Shown: positions 8,701-18,112, counted from the stretch's first letter. The stretch: 64,000 nt of DNA from CAYJAZ01 sp964371865 (GCA_964371865.1 CAYJOR010000004.1:1-64000), one strand, 5' to 3'. Numbers and translations are program-made. Notes: a model not told the origin generated them from the letters alone.

Positions 8701-9827
8701 AATTCATCACCTGAAAGTCTAAATACATCATTTTCAACATAGTTCAAAATAATATTAGCAACTTCTTTCAGTAGGTGGTCACCGTAATCTTCACCATAAA
8801 GATCATTAATTTGCTTGAGGCCGTTGATATTTAAATGTAGAATTCCAATTGATGAGAGTTTAGAAGTATTAATTTCTTCTAGACGAGCAATATATTTATT
8901 TCTATTGCTAAGGCCTGTTAAATTATCAACATAGGAGAATTTTTCAAGTTTTTTCTGTGAGTTACGTTTGTTTATATCATCATTTACAAAGATAGAAACA
9001 GAATTTAGAAGAGAAAGATCTTCCGGTATAATACGCGGATTTTTCACCCCCATAACAGCACTTATTTTCCCATTAGTAAAAAGAGGCATGAGTAGAATTG
9101 ATTGCACATTATATTCTTTCAAAATCGCATAAAGGACTGGATGGTTTTCACGCTCACTTTCTATGTCAGGAATAATTAAAGATCCATCTTTTGCAAGTAA
9201 TTCAATAGTAGGTGTTAAGTCTTTTAGATAGAGATTAGGTACAACACAAGAATAATCACTGCTCTGTGAAACCCATTCAAAAGTTTGTTGAATTATTTCA
9301 TCTTTGCCTTCATTTTTTACTTCTGAAAGAAAAGCTCTGTCAGCATTATAGTACTTTCCAACTAATTGTAAGAGATTATTAATAGCTTCTTCAAATGTAT
9401 GATCTTCCCGGAGGGTGTTTATACATTTTAATAAGGTAGATTCAAGCGTAAGTTTTTGTAAAATTTTTTCTGACTGCGCATGCTCAAAGTTATTATTATA
9501 TGCAACTGTTAATCTTTGATATTTTCCATCTATTTCAATTAGAGAATCGATAAGAACATAGCTTGATTGAGTGAGGTGAATAAACATCTCTCTATGAATA
9601 TTTTTACCAGGTTCTAAAATTTCGTTTGCACAATGAGCACAAGGTTTATCAAGATTTTGAAAAACTTTATAACACTTTTTTCCTTGATAGTTTACATCAG
9701 AGTGCAAGCCTACAAGGTCTCTAATTGCTTTACTGGCATAGATGATTTCATAAGTGTCTTTATCTGCAATATAGCATAAAAAGTTTTCGCTATTAATAAT
9801 TAAATTTTCTATATCTTGAATTTTCAA
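5781..9827 (-). CDS. Giant cytoplasmic c-di-GMP signalling protein (PAS-GAF-GGDEF-EAL-PAS-PAS-GGDEF-GAF)
   Basis: About 1348 residues with no transmembrane segment. Order: cysteine-containing PAS (1-105, PCAHC), GAF (about 130-285), degenerate GGDEF (LSGDEF near 370), EAL phosphodiesterase with its key motifs (EALVR near 484, EITES, DDFGAKHSN, EIKIDKSL, AEGIETEEQ near 660), two PAS domains (about 730-850 and 870-980), a second GGDEF with canonical IGGDEF near 1067 and an intact inhibitory RDHD site, and a C-terminal GAF. The first 700 residues are paralogous to the protein at 21254-23380. I chose a TTG start at 9827 because GAGGAA lies just upstream and it gives the same N-terminal length as the paralogue; a TTG at 9842 is possible. 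It may both make and degrade c-di-GMP. Signals unknown. Confidence 0.9.
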   Translation of the reverse strand: MKIQDIENLIINSENFLCYIADKDTYEIIYASKAIRDLVGLHSDVNYQGKKCYKVFQNLDKPCAHCANEILEPGKNIHREMFIHLTQSSYVLIDSLIEIDGKYQRLTVAYNNNFEHAQSEKILQKLTLESTLLKCINTLREDHTFEEAINNLLQLVGKYYNADRAFLSEVKNEGKDEIIQQTFEWVSQSSDYSCVVPNLYLKDLTPTIELLAKDGSLIIPDIESERENHPVLYAILKEYNVQSILLMPLFTNGKISAVMGVKNPRIIPEDLSLLNSVSIFVNDDINKRNSQKKLEKFSYVDNLTGLSNRNKYIARLEEINTSKLSSIGILHLNINGLKQINDLYGEDYGDHLLKEVANIILNYVENDVFRLSGDEFVAFFHNISKKDFDSTIESLRKKHDERKELSFAVGGIWQDKKIDIRLGVNQANEIMLAEKQSYYKENPLHEIKTRTSQLSVLLEEIEKGHFFICLQPKVELRSEKIIGAEALVRKRDEKGKIIPPDKFIPIYEHEGTIRHVDFFVFEEVCKLLKKLIEDNKAIKIAVNFSRVTFMAYDIVDEMIRICKTYNVPHKYLKIEITESIDKLNFEFFEKKLRAIREVGFDVSLDDFGAKHSNLLMLSMIDFTEIKIDKSLIDYMTTKSKNRTVVRNIIKTISELGSSLCLAEGIETEEQKIALQEIGCHYGQGYYFYKPMNVEEFANISEFYNEENEIVIPQKEASELYFSGHSKEISAIIDSTPLATSLLNHKNQCVLCNQQTVTIFGLSDREEYCSEIHKFSPLRQPDGRLSEDAFTSNVELAREKGYLKFNWLHCDINGNEIPTQVTLEQLNIMDNESQPYLAAFIKDLRPEMAGTEEAEWADGYFYDEISDKTLFNSIADMSQGWFFSLDLRSFNIQFFGSGKKILNLPSTKQLYPDSFDIKSLVHKDDLESFYENFEKIKKGIDEAWDIRFNLPSGDTRYYRSISKTFFNKEQQPIFCIGRTFDVHDEKMLELLSQTDMLTNFFNKITTENLIKQTINTKPDAQHAMFIFDIDNFKSINDTFGHQIGDKVLIEIASNLQYNFRDHDIIGRIGGDEFVVFLKNIDNLEIITSKAEAIISAIKKTNLGSDIQHNISGSIGISLYPNDGSSYEELYKTADKALYQSKSRGKDCFTFFSENPENISTQNKKMLQNTNKLVSSYLDFDLTFFAFEVLFTNKNFTLAMHEVLKLISEKFSADRVYLLETVHEGEKNNFIYEYTPHGLSSVKEALKNTTSDILGELFHAIYENEILCFNDIDIIENKPLYNLLVKQNVKTVLLLETKGKGYPEIILGLDDCKSHRLWTEKQVNSLRHIVKLLSIFMGVATKGTRQNHTS

Positions 9828-9860
9828 AACTTTATTCCTCAAATTTTACTAGGAGCGTTT

Positions 9861-10085
9861 CTAGGGTATGTTTCTAAATTAATTCTTTTGATTTTTGATA
9901 GTTAGATGAAGTTAGCTGAATTACTTTGATAAAAAAACGATATTTCGCTATCAGACTTATCAACAAATAGCTTCGTCAAAGTAAATTTTTATTCAAGTCA
10001 TTTATGTTTTGATAAACTCCTTTCATAAAAATTCACTTTTCCTTGTCAAAAATACAAAATCTCTTAATTTAGAAACACACCCTAA
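9861..10085. repeat. Two-ended MITE-like element, family I, long form (225 bp)
   Basis: Left end CTAGGGTATGTTTCTAAATT and right end AATTTAGAAACACACCCTAA are inverted repeats over more than 20 bp and are bounded by TA. The interior shares its first part (TTTTTGATAGTTAGATGAAG) with 27175-27301 and its second part (CATTTATGTTTTGATAAACT) with the core of the 150-bp copies. No ORF inside. It looks like a non-autonomous transposable element. Confidence 0.75.
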
Positions 10086-10202
10086 ATTAAGAAAATTTAT
10101 CATTTTGTCATTTTAGTATGGAATAAATTTTTCTTTATAAAAGATTGTATTAAAGCACACAGAACTTAGATAAAAATTATTTTTATGACATATTAAAAGG
10201 CA

Positions 10203-10229
10203 AAAGAAATAATTTAGAAATACTCTCTA
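10203..10229. repeat. Solo right end of family I
   Basis: AAAGAAATAATTTAGAAATA followed by CTCTCTA is a right end bounded by TA, about 145 bases beyond the end of the element at 9861-10085. It may be the end of a second, degraded element sharing the junction at 10081. Confidence 0.55.
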
Positions 10230-10581
10230 AAAGGTAATTCAAATCAAGGATATATGTTTTCATTATAAATGACAAGCAAAATTTTGAACACTCCTTAAGC
10301 TGTTTTCACTGTATAATAGCCATTTTTCAATCTATAAAAAATTGAAGAGCTGTTATACTAGTTAGTAATAGTTTACTATTTTACTTTTTTATGTTGATTT
10401 AAGTATATATGATTTTCATATAAAATTACTTTAGTGTTTTTTTAAAAAAAAGATAATGTAATAGAAAAGTTCAAATTTTTAAGGCAGAGTAAGAAAGTTA
10501 ACTTTTTTTCTGTGAGGAGTGTAGCTACGCCGATATGACTGAATAAAAAATTAAAAATATATTGAAATTTTTATAAATAAA

Positions 10582-10785
10582 GAGGTCTGCATAATTATTT
10601 TCGAGAGGGGGAAACCACGTTTTTGAGTCAAAAACGGTGTTTCCCCCTCTCGAGCGTAGAACGAGTTCTCTCCCCCCTTCCTTAAAAACCATTTACTGGA
10701 ATATCAACAAGTTAGAAAGTAACCCTAAAGTAAAAAGAAAATTATTAGCTTTTCTCAGTAAAATGTTCAGTAATTATGCAGAGGT
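10582..10785. repeat. Palindromic G/C-rich repeat (family II), longest copy
   Basis: The core 10601-10653 is a near-perfect hairpin: TCGAGAGGGGGAAAC pairs with GTTTCCCCCTCTCGA around CACGTTTTTGAGTCAAAAACG, itself self-complementary. It is followed by CTCTCCCCCCTTCCTT and the family end CATTTACTGGAATATC. The flank TGCATAATTATTTT is mirrored at 10773-10785 (TAATTATGCAGAG). The same repeat begins the window. Confidence 0.75.
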
Positions 10786-10804
10786 CTTAAATAATTTATA
10801 AGAA

Positions 10805-10846
10805 GAGGAGATAAACTAAATTTTCAAAAAAGATAGTTTATCCCCT
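10805..10846. terminator. Terminator-like hairpin after the RTX adhesin gene
   Basis: GAGGAGATAAACTA pairs with TAGTTTATCCCCTC (one mismatch) around a 14-base loop. It lies about 30 bases beyond the adhesin stop. The tract after the stem on the minus strand is only moderately U-rich. Confidence 0.6.
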
Positions 10847-10877
10847 CAGTAAATTATAAATCTAGAATTTTAGTAGA

Positions 10878-13800
10878 TTATGCGCCAAATCCAAATGTAC
10901 CAGAAGAGTTTAAAGCTGCAGCTAATTCTTCTTGACTGATTGAATCGCCAACATCGTTAAGACTAATTGTTTGGCTAGCTGCGCCCTCTTCAGTACCATC
11001 TGAAACGAGGATGTCAAATCCATTAATTTCATTATTTTCAATTACTTCAAAGATATAGCCCTCAGCTTTTAGTTCAGAAAGGTCTAGGGTATCTTCGTCT
11101 ACGTTGAAATCAACAGCTACGTCAACATCGCCATGAGCAAAGTCTTCAAGTTTCCATGTGAAAGTATCTTCACCGGCGCCACCTTCTAAGGTATCGCTAC
11201 CTGTTCCGCCAAGAAGGATATCTTCTCTTACTCCGCCTATGATAATATCGTTACCGGCACCACCATCAAGGATATTACCCTGTAGATCTTCGCCTTCACC
11301 AAGTAACATATCGCCTTTAACGTCTTCAAAAATTTCATCTTCGCCGCCGTAGAGGATATCATTACCATCACCACCGAAGAGGAAGTCGCTTCCGCTACCG
11401 CCAATCATGATATCATTACCATCACCGCCGAAGAGAGCATCGTCACCGCTAAGTCCGAGTATTAAATCATCGCCTTCGCCACCGTAGATAATGTCGTTAC
11501 CGGTGATATCGTCATCTAAGTTATCAAAAGCGTCAAGAAGATCGTCTACTTTCTCGGCTACATCTTTATCATCAGATAATAGATTCTCAGTTGTAAGGGT
11601 GTTTTCTACAGTATCTTGAACTTGCTCAATTAAATCTTGTACAAGTTTACTTGTGTCGATACCATCTGTTTGAATGTTTTCAGAGGAATATTTATCTAAA
11701 TCCGCGCCTACAATTTCTGCAAGGTCTTCTAAGCTTGATGCGTCACCATCACCAATAAGGATATCATCGCCACCTTGACCATAGAGAATATCGTTTCCTT
11801 CGCCAGCAATCATAGCGTCAGGGTCATTTTGAAGACTTATAACATTTGCTTCTGCCCATTCAGGGTTATTTTGCATATATTCGATAAGCATATTGTCGGT
11901 AACTTCAACACTATTACCTAACTGCTCCTGAAGAACTTCTTTTAGAGCAGTAATATTGCTACCACCGACAAGAATGTTACTTCCATCATTTGTGATAGTT
12001 ATATTAGTATTTGCGATATCTAAGTTTTCACTACCTTCTTGAGGAGTAAACATATCTTTAATATTTAAATCTGTAACTAAGGTTGCGTTACCGTCAGAAT
12101 CGTATTTATCAAGTATATGTTTATAGCCAGAGATACCTGCACCTATACCAATACCATGGATGTTGGATTCTGAACCTTCTATATCATTTCCTTCTGCATC
12201 TTTTAGACCCATAGCAATCTCTAATTCAAGAAAAGCTTTGTCACGTAAGGTTTCATTATCATTAGCATTTCCGTCTGACAAGAGGAACACTTCATTGATT
12301 GCATCACTATTTGGATTATTCTCATTTAAGCTTTCAAACCATTCTGCAGCAGAAGAAAAACCTTTACCGTAGTGAGTTCCCCAGTGGAAGCCGTTATCTG
12401 CGGCACCGCTTATTCCATCAAGTGCACTACCGTCACTGTCAGATTTCACATGACTATTATAAAGAGTTGTAAGCTGACTAAGAATTTCTGCCTCTAGATC
12501 TTCACCTTTTAAGCCTTCACTGAAACTTAAAACAATTTCAACCCCGTCACCATCTGCTTTACCAGTATAATGTCCATCGCCTTTTCCGGCATTATCTTGT
12601 GACACTCCACCTTGTGTATGTCCCCAAAAAGTTGTTAAGAAAATGTTTACATTACCGCCAAGTTCACTATTATCATGTGGAAGGAGTGTGGTTACAATAA
12701 AATCATATATAGCTTCAAGGGTTTGCCCAAGACGTGTTGCTTCATCATCAGCTTGTACAATATTACCATTTTCACTTACAGTTCCGGCAATATCACCATG
12801 TCGTTGATCATACATAGAGCCGGAAGTGTCAAGAATAAAGGCAATATTATAATCTTGACCCGGTTCAAGGCTGCTTGCTGATCCATTAAGAGCTGCAATT
12901 GCATCTTCAGGAGTTTCGCCACGTTCAGCTGTGATATTAAAGCTTTCAGTATCTCCGTCAGCATCTTTTACAGTAACATTTTGTTGAAGAGTTCCGCTTT
13001 CAGGTACATTCTCAACAGTAGCAGTCCACAAGTTACTTTCACCTGAGTTATTGAGCGACATACCATCGCCTTCAAGGGTCACGCTACCGTCTTCATTGAT
13101 AGTTACACTACCACCATCGCTTGAAGACCAGTTTCCGTCAGCATCGCATTCAAATGTTTTATCGCCAAATTCAAGAGTTTTACCTGCACCGTTATCAGAA
13201 CCGAAATCAATATCAACGATTACAGTAGCAGTATCAGAATTGGTAGTGGTTGTTATATCTTGAATATCTTCCGGAGCATCATCATTTATATGTACATTTA
13301 CAGTTGTAGTAACGGTAGTTCCGTTTTCGCCTGAAATTGTAACATCAAATGATTCCGTTTCTTGAACGATATTTGAATTATCGCCACTATCAATTGATTC
13401 TTCAAGTGTATATTCATAGTTTATGATATGTTGACCATCAGCATTTGTTTCTACAGAGGTAATTTTTACTGTACCACTATCTACTTTTACTGAATTTGAA
13501 CCATCTTCTGATTTCCAAGTATCGCCATCTTTGAAGAATGTAACCTCTCCAATTGTGATGGATTCAGGTGCAGTACCTTCAATTACAAGGTGCCCTTCTT
13601 GAGTGAGAGCGTCACTATCAGGATTTGTTCCGTCCTCTAGGTTTGCTTCATCAAGATGTAGATTTGAGTCAGAAACTGACATATTTACATCTATAATTTC
13701 GTTTGAACCTTGTATATTAATGTATTGAGTATCGACGTCACCATCGCCATCAGTAGCAGTAACTTTTAGGTTAACTTCACCTTCAAAGGATTTACTTTGA

Positions 13801-16800
13801 ACGTAGTGCCATTCGCCTGTTTCATTATCAACAGTTAGAGTGAAATAAGTTTCACCATTCATTTCCGCCGTATATATGGTCTCATTTCCAATTATTTCTG
13901 AACTAATACCTACCGGTTTGCCTTCAATATCAATGAATTTTCCTGTTCCTGGAAATGGCGCATAGACGAAATCTATATTTAAATCTGCAACACCATCTGC
14001 ACCTTCAAAACCGAGAGTGCCGCTTGTTACAGCAGAATCACCTTCTAGTTGCGCTTCATAAGTATAACTTCCATTATCTTCGATAGTTATATCATCATTT
14101 GTATAAATATTGATATTGTCATCACTTATGTTAACATCAATAGTTACTTCAGAAGAGTTACCGTTCGCATCTTTAAGTGTTACTGTAATGCTGTTAGGTG
14201 CAGTCACAATATCATCGGCAGAGTTTTGACCAGTTTCGCCCTCGTGTGATACAGTTTGCTTTAATGTTACAATTAAATCTTTACCATCATACGATACTTC
14301 ATACGGTGAGTCTGGGTCATTAGTGATACTGTCAGGGTCAATGGTATAGCCGCTAGGCGGAGTCCAAGTGATTGATTCAGAGTCTGCAACGCTATCAGAT
14401 CCATTGGCAAGACCTTCTTCATCTACTTCTACAGAATCAGTATAGTCGTCAGTAGTAAGTTCATGAGCGTTTGTAGGCTTGATTACTAAATCAGCAGTAG
14501 AGCTATCTCCATCGGAGTCAGTTATCGTATAAGTAAATTTAAAATCAGCTGTGTCGGCGGATACACTATCAGGGTTTGATTTGAAAGTATAGCTACCATC
14601 AGGGTTTACAGTTAAAGTTCCGTAAGTTGGATGAGTAAGAGTGATTACTCCATCATTATTTTGACTTTCCCAACCTTCTGCTTCAACTGATGTTATAGTA
14701 GAAGCGCTATCAGCACTGTCGGTATCATTAGAGAGGAGACCATTTTCAGCGCTAACTTCAACTGATTTGCCCTCTGCCACAGTGCTTTCGTCACCTTTTG
14801 CTTGAGGAGCGCTGTCGCCCACATTTACAGTAACTTCAACAAAACTTGTATTTCCACTTGCATCAACAACAGGAATTTTTGTAGTCACGGAGCCATCATT
14901 TGACTTAGCATCATGAGTAAAAGGCGCTGTTTGAGTAAAAATTAATTCGCCACTAGGACTAATTGTAAACTCGCCTAAAGGAGAACCATCTTCTTGAGTC
15001 ACTTCAATGCGCTCTTCAAAGTTTAGGCTAATGTCATCATCAAGATTGAGAGGTACTTCTTGAGGTGTATTAAGAGTATCATCATAACTTGAAACAGAAG
15101 TGTTTTCTACTTCTAATACAGTATCTATACTTGCGGAATCGTTATCTTTTGCAGTATTACCATCTATGTCAGTTATGCTTGCATCAACTTTTACGCCACC
15201 TTCTGGGAAACCACCTTCAGGAGTTTCAAATGTAACTTCAAAGCTACCATCTTCATTTAATGTTACATCTTCATATTCAAATTCTTTTTGGTATTCATTA
15301 CCTTCGGAATCTGTTAAAGTAACGGTAATGGTGTCACCTTCTTGAGCGTCAGGACCAAGGGTAACTGTTGCTTTTATGCCATTATCTTGATTGAGTTCAT
15401 CTTTATTTATTATACCGTCTGTTGATGGATTGTCACCATCATCATTATTATCTGTAGTGATTTCAACTTTGATATCTTGCTTATTTTCTGAACCATCATT
15501 GGTAGAGTCACCGTAGTCAAAGTCAAATTCTGCACTTAAAGAACCTGTGGCAGTGTCACCATCGCTATCAGTGACAGTATAGCTGAGGTTGAGGCTAGGA
15601 AGTTCTTGATCATTGAGAGATTCATCTTTTGAATCAGTATTGATAATAATTTCGTTAGTTTCTTGACTGATTTCAATACTACCAACTACTTTTCCTTCAT
15701 AGTAGAGCACATTATCAGTAAGAGTGTATTCGCTATCAGCCGGTACAGTAAGAACTATGCTATCAGTATTTGCTTCACCGTCAGCGCCGAAGTTTACCAC
15801 ATTATCTAAATCGAAAGATATTGAAGTATTTGAAGAGTTTAATTCTCCGAGATTAACATTATCTTCGCTTATGCTTGGGCCATCATCATGGATGTTGATC
15901 TCTATTTTTGCGCTTGCGTCATCAGTTGTATTACTGTCACTATCCGATACTTTAATATCGAAAATATCTTTTAGGGTATCGTCAGATTCATGATAAGCGT
16001 TTCCGTTTTGTTCGTAAGTGTAATGAACAGTACCGGATTCGTAAGTAACTGAAAGTGAACCATATTCACCTTCTATAGTGCTAGGAGAAATTGAAGCTGA
16101 ACCACTTTGATCTACAGTGATAGTGATAGATGTATTATTTGGTCCTGAGATAGTAATTGTGGTATCACCATTACCCGGAGTGAATGTAAAGCTTCCTTCT
16201 GTTGTGAGAGCATTATCATCTAAATCAGTATCTAAGTCACTGCTATCTTTTGAATTGTCATAAGTATCATGACTTTCAGTAGTTATACTAATCTCAGTAT
16301 CAAAATCGAGTGTAGGAGTAGTAGGTTTTGAATCTTCTGGAGTGATAGATACATCTGGTGAGGTAGATGTAGTAGGTGGAGTAGGGGTAGATGGAGTTTC
16401 CGGTTGAACTGGAGAGGTAGGGGTTACATCGCCAGAATCGAAAGAATCTAGTTCTTTATCAAGAGAGGATGTACCGCCGTTAGATTCAGGTTGTCCGGAA
16501 TTACTATCAGAGTTTTTATCATTATCTTTCGGGTTTGAATCGTTGTCTGATGCGGCACCTTCTGTGAGTTCACCTTCAGCAGAGTATGCAGATTCACCTA
16601 AAAGCCCGTCAAGAGAATCAGTACCATCAGCAAGATCTTGAGTCTGATCTGTGAGGTTGTTTCGTTGGCTATAAATTTGAACATAACCCATAGATGGCAT
16701 AAGTTCAGGATCAAAAGCTGCAAAGAAGTCAGCACCTGCGATTAAATCACCTTCAATCATAAAGTCCGGCATGAAATCTTCGTGGTATATGGCATAGAAG

Positions 16801-16976
16801 TTATCAAGAACAATAACAGCATCTTGATCTTCAAAGTAAATACTTAGAGTGTCATCAACTTTTTCAAAGATAACGGCATCAATGGGGAAGTCAATAGTAA
16901 AATCGGTTACGGTATCATTAATTTTTAAAACAATTTCTTCACCATTTGCAGGTGTATTTAAATGTAAAGCTGCCAT
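10878..16976 (-). CDS. Giant RTX/VWA surface adhesin, type I secreted (LapA-like)
   Basis: A 2032-residue acidic protein without a Sec signal. Residues 1-100 form a compact N-terminal domain of the retention-module kind. An Asp/Ser/Pro/Thr-rich linker follows (about 115-250), then repeated Ig/cadherin/VCBS-like modules (about 250-1320; recurring DSDGDS and DGSYTF motifs). A von Willebrand A domain has the MIDAS motif ILDTSGSM near 1383. From about 1715 there are Ca2+-binding RTX nonapeptides (for example GNDIIYGGEGDDLILG), ending with a type I secretion C-terminus (FGFGA). Expected role: Ca2+-dependent attachment or biofilm formation. The LapG-like protease gene immediately upstream supports periplasmic release control. 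FFAAFD near residue 88 holds the only N-terminal di-alanine I see, a possible cleavage point (guess). No LapBCE exporter or LapD is in the window. Confidence 0.9.
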   Translation of the reverse strand: MAALHLNTPANGEEIVLKINDTVTDFTIDFPIDAVIFEKVDDTLSIYFEDQDAVIVLDNFYAIYHEDFMPDFMIEGDLIAGADFFAAFDPELMPSMGYVQIYSQRNNLTDQTQDLADGTDSLDGLLGESAYSAEGELTEGAASDNDSNPKDNDKNSDSNSGQPESNGGTSSLDKELDSFDSGDVTPTSPVQPETPSTPTPPTTSTSPDVSITPEDSKPTTPTLDFDTEISITTESHDTYDNSKDSSDLDTDLDDNALTTEGSFTFTPGNGDTTITISGPNNTSITITVDQSGSASISPSTIEGEYGSLSVTYESGTVHYTYEQNGNAYHESDDTLKDIFDIKVSDSDSNTTDDASAKIEINIHDDGPSISEDNVNLGELNSSNTSISFDLDNVVNFGADGEANTDSIVLTVPADSEYTLTDNVLYYEGKVVGSIEISQETNEIIINTDSKDESLNDQELPSLNLSYTVTDSDGDTATGSLSAEFDFDYGDSTNDGSENKQDIKVEITTDNNDDGDNPSTDGIINKDELNQDNGIKATVTLGPDAQEGDTITVTLTDSEGNEYQKEFEYEDVTLNEDGSFEVTFETPEGGFPEGGVKVDASITDIDGNTAKDNDSASIDTVLEVENTSVSSYDDTLNTPQEVPLNLDDDISLNFEERIEVTQEDGSPLGEFTISPSGELIFTQTAPFTHDAKSNDGSVTTKIPVVDASGNTSFVEVTVNVGDSAPQAKGDESTVAEGKSVEVSAENGLLSNDTDSADSASTITSVEAEGWESQNNDGVITLTHPTYGTLTVNPDGSYTFKSNPDSVSADTADFKFTYTITDSDGDSSTADLVIKPTNAHELTTDDYTDSVEVDEEGLANGSDSVADSESITWTPPSGYTIDPDSITNDPDSPYEVSYDGKDLIVTLKQTVSHEGETGQNSADDIVTAPNSITVTLKDANGNSSEVTIDVNISDDNINIYTNDDITIEDNGSYTYEAQLEGDSAVTSGTLGFEGADGVADLNIDFVYAPFPGTGKFIDIEGKPVGISSEIIGNETIYTAEMNGETYFTLTVDNETGEWHYVQSKSFEGEVNLKVTATDGDGDVDTQYINIQGSNEIIDVNMSVSDSNLHLDEANLEDGTNPDSDALTQEGHLVIEGTAPESITIGEVTFFKDGDTWKSEDGSNSVKVDSGTVKITSVETNADGQHIINYEYTLEESIDSGDNSNIVQETESFDVTISGENGTTVTTTVNVHINDDAPEDIQDITTTTNSDTATVIVDIDFGSDNGAGKTLEFGDKTFECDADGNWSSSDGGSVTINEDGSVTLEGDGMSLNNSGESNLWTATVENVPESGTLQQNVTVKDADGDTESFNITAERGETPEDAIAALNGSASSLEPGQDYNIAFILDTSGSMYDQRHGDIAGTVSENGNIVQADDEATRLGQTLEAIYDFIVTTLLPHDNSELGGNVNIFLTTFWGHTQGGVSQDNAGKGDGHYTGKADGDGVEIVLSFSEGLKGEDLEAEILSQLTTLYNSHVKSDSDGSALDGISGAADNGFHWGTHYGKGFSSAAEWFESLNENNPNSDAINEVFLLSDGNANDNETLRDKAFLELEIAMGLKDAEGNDIEGSESNIHGIGIGAGISGYKHILDKYDSDGNATLVTDLNIKDMFTPQEGSENLDIANTNITITNDGSNILVGGSNITALKEVLQEQLGNSVEVTDNMLIEYMQNNPEWAEANVISLQNDPDAMIAGEGNDILYGQGGDDILIGDGDASSLEDLAEIVGADLDKYSSENIQTDGIDTSKLVQDLIEQVQDTVENTLTTENLLSDDKDVAEKVDDLLDAFDNLDDDITGNDIIYGGEGDDLILGLSGDDALFGGDGNDIMIGGSGSDFLFGGDGNDILYGGEDEIFEDVKGDMLLGEGEDLQGNILDGGAGNDIIIGGVREDILLGGTGSDTLEGGAGEDTFTWKLEDFAHGDVDVAVDFNVDEDTLDLSELKAEGYIFEVIENNEINGFDILVSDGTEEGAASQTISLNDVGDSISQEELAAALNSSGTFGFGA

Positions 16977-17288
16977 AAAAAATCCTTATCTCTTGAGAAA
17001 TCATACGTGTAAGCATGATATGTTGATACTTTGCTATTTGATATAAAAGGTAGGTAGTAAGCAAAAGAGGTTTAAAACAAAATTTAAAATCACTTAACAA
17101 GCAAGCTCAGTTAAGCTTTATGAAGTGTATGTCTTAAAAAAAGTAAAGAATCTTTACAGCTTCACTCTTGGCGCCTATATTTCGCACTCAAGTTTCTAGT
17201 TTTAGCTTCTAGTCTTGTAGATAAATTATACAAGAAGCAACTTATCATTAAGGTAAAATTTTGTTTATGTCAAGCTTTAATAAGCAAG
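16977..17288. promoter_or_regulatory. Upstream region of the adhesin gene
   Basis: About 310 bases between the adhesin start and the repeat end at 17289. It must hold the adhesin promoter if the gene is not read through from the lapG-like gene. I see no confident -35/-10 pair. TTTCTAGTTTTAGCTTCT near 17193 may be a degraded left end of a family I element that finishes at 17310. Confidence 0.35.
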
Positions 17289-17310
17289 CATAATTTAGAA
17301 ACATATTCTA
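17289..17310. repeat. Family I end forming the stop codon of the lapG-like gene
   Basis: CATAATTTAGAAACATATTCTA is a right end. On the minus strand its TA plus the element's first base G make the TAG stop of the protease gene. Confidence 0.6.
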
Positions 17311-18057
17311 ATCAAGGTTTATACTTTGTTCAAAGTGAGTTTTATACTCCTTAACACCTTCAGGGAATACCCATAAACCTTGAGAGGATAGTGCTGATAA
17401 TGGCACTACAAAATCTTTATATTCATTTTCCAGAATAATTTTATGTGTTGGCTCTGCCAAATTATCTAAAATATAGTTTTTTCCATCTAGAGTTACTATT
17501 AATACAGCGTGAAAATCTTTTAGTTCTTTATGATAAAAAAGAAAAATCCATAAATCATCAAGCGACCAACCTAAATATACTAATCCAAAATATTTGGCAA
17601 AGGAATAATCTTCGCAGTCTCCACCCCAATTTTTAAAAAATTCGTCGGGAGTTGCCCAATATTCATCTTGATTATAGAGTGCTTTATCATTTTTACTTGG
17701 AATTTTATTCATAAAATCGTTAATGCCGCGTAGAGTTTCAATTTTATCGGCTTTTTTCAAATAACTGCAAAGAGCCATCCACTTTTGTGCATTTTTTTTA
17801 TCTGTCGGCATTGTTTGTGGAGTATAGGTATCAGGGTGATATTTTTCTTTCAACTCTTTCCATTTTTCTTGTTGGGTATCAAAAAAGAGTGAAAGCTTTT
17901 CTGTTGGTGGAACAAATTCTGCTTCATAATTAAAAAAACTGATATTTTCTGGTTTCTTAGGAGGGGTAGCATAAGCATTTTCAAGTGTAGATATAAATAT
18001 AGTTTGAAAAAACATAAAAATAAAAAATAGTGTATTATAAAAGGGGTATTGATTCAT
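17308..18057 (-). CDS. lapG: LapG-like periplasmic transglutaminase-like cysteine protease (BTLCP family)
   Basis: LapG-type proteases cleave the N-terminal retention module of LapA-type adhesins and release them from the surface when c-di-GMP is low. The 249-residue protein has an N-terminal hydrophobic export segment (FYNTLFFIFMFFQTIFIST) and the BTLCP catalytic triad: Cys in GGDCEDYSFAKY (about 131), His in DFHAVLIV (about 178) and Asp in YILDNL (about 192). Length fits the family. It is encoded just upstream of the giant adhesin on the same strand, which strongly suggests that the adhesin is its substrate. The partner LapD (a membrane GGDEF-EAL receptor) is not in the window; the two GGDEF-EAL proteins nearby lack membrane segments. 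The TAG stop comes from a family I repeat end. Confidence 0.88.
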   Translation of the reverse strand: MNQYPFYNTLFFIFMFFQTIFISTLENAYATPPKKPENISFFNYEAEFVPPTEKLSLFFDTQQEKWKELKEKYHPDTYTPQTMPTDKKNAQKWMALCSYLKKADKIETLRGINDFMNKIPSKNDKALYNQDEYWATPDEFFKNWGGDCEDYSFAKYFGLVYLGWSLDDLWIFLFYHKELKDFHAVLIVTLDGKNYILDNLAEPTHKIILENEYKDFVVPLSALSSQGLWVFPEGVKEYKTHFEQSINLD

Positions 18058-18061
18058 TAGA

Positions 18062-18112
18062 TTTTCTTTAAATTAATAAGTAGGAGAATTAATTTAGAAA
18101 CATACATTATCT
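18062..18112. repeat. Collapsed family I element upstream of lapG
   Basis: TTTCTTTAAATTAAT and ATTAATTTAGAAAC face each other with only about 10 bases between, as if the interior had been deleted. The outer part CATACATTATCTAG resembles the element end. It lies against the lapG-like start codon. Confidence 0.45.

Larger units (their letters stand above)
9828..10877. other. Gene-free 1-kb gap made largely of repeats
   Basis: No plausible coding sequence on either strand. It holds a complete family I element (9861-10085), an adjoining solo end (10203-10229), a family II palindrome (10582-10785) and a terminator (10805-10846). The stretch 10230-10580 is plain AT-rich sequence in which I see nothing definite. 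Confidence 0.7.
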
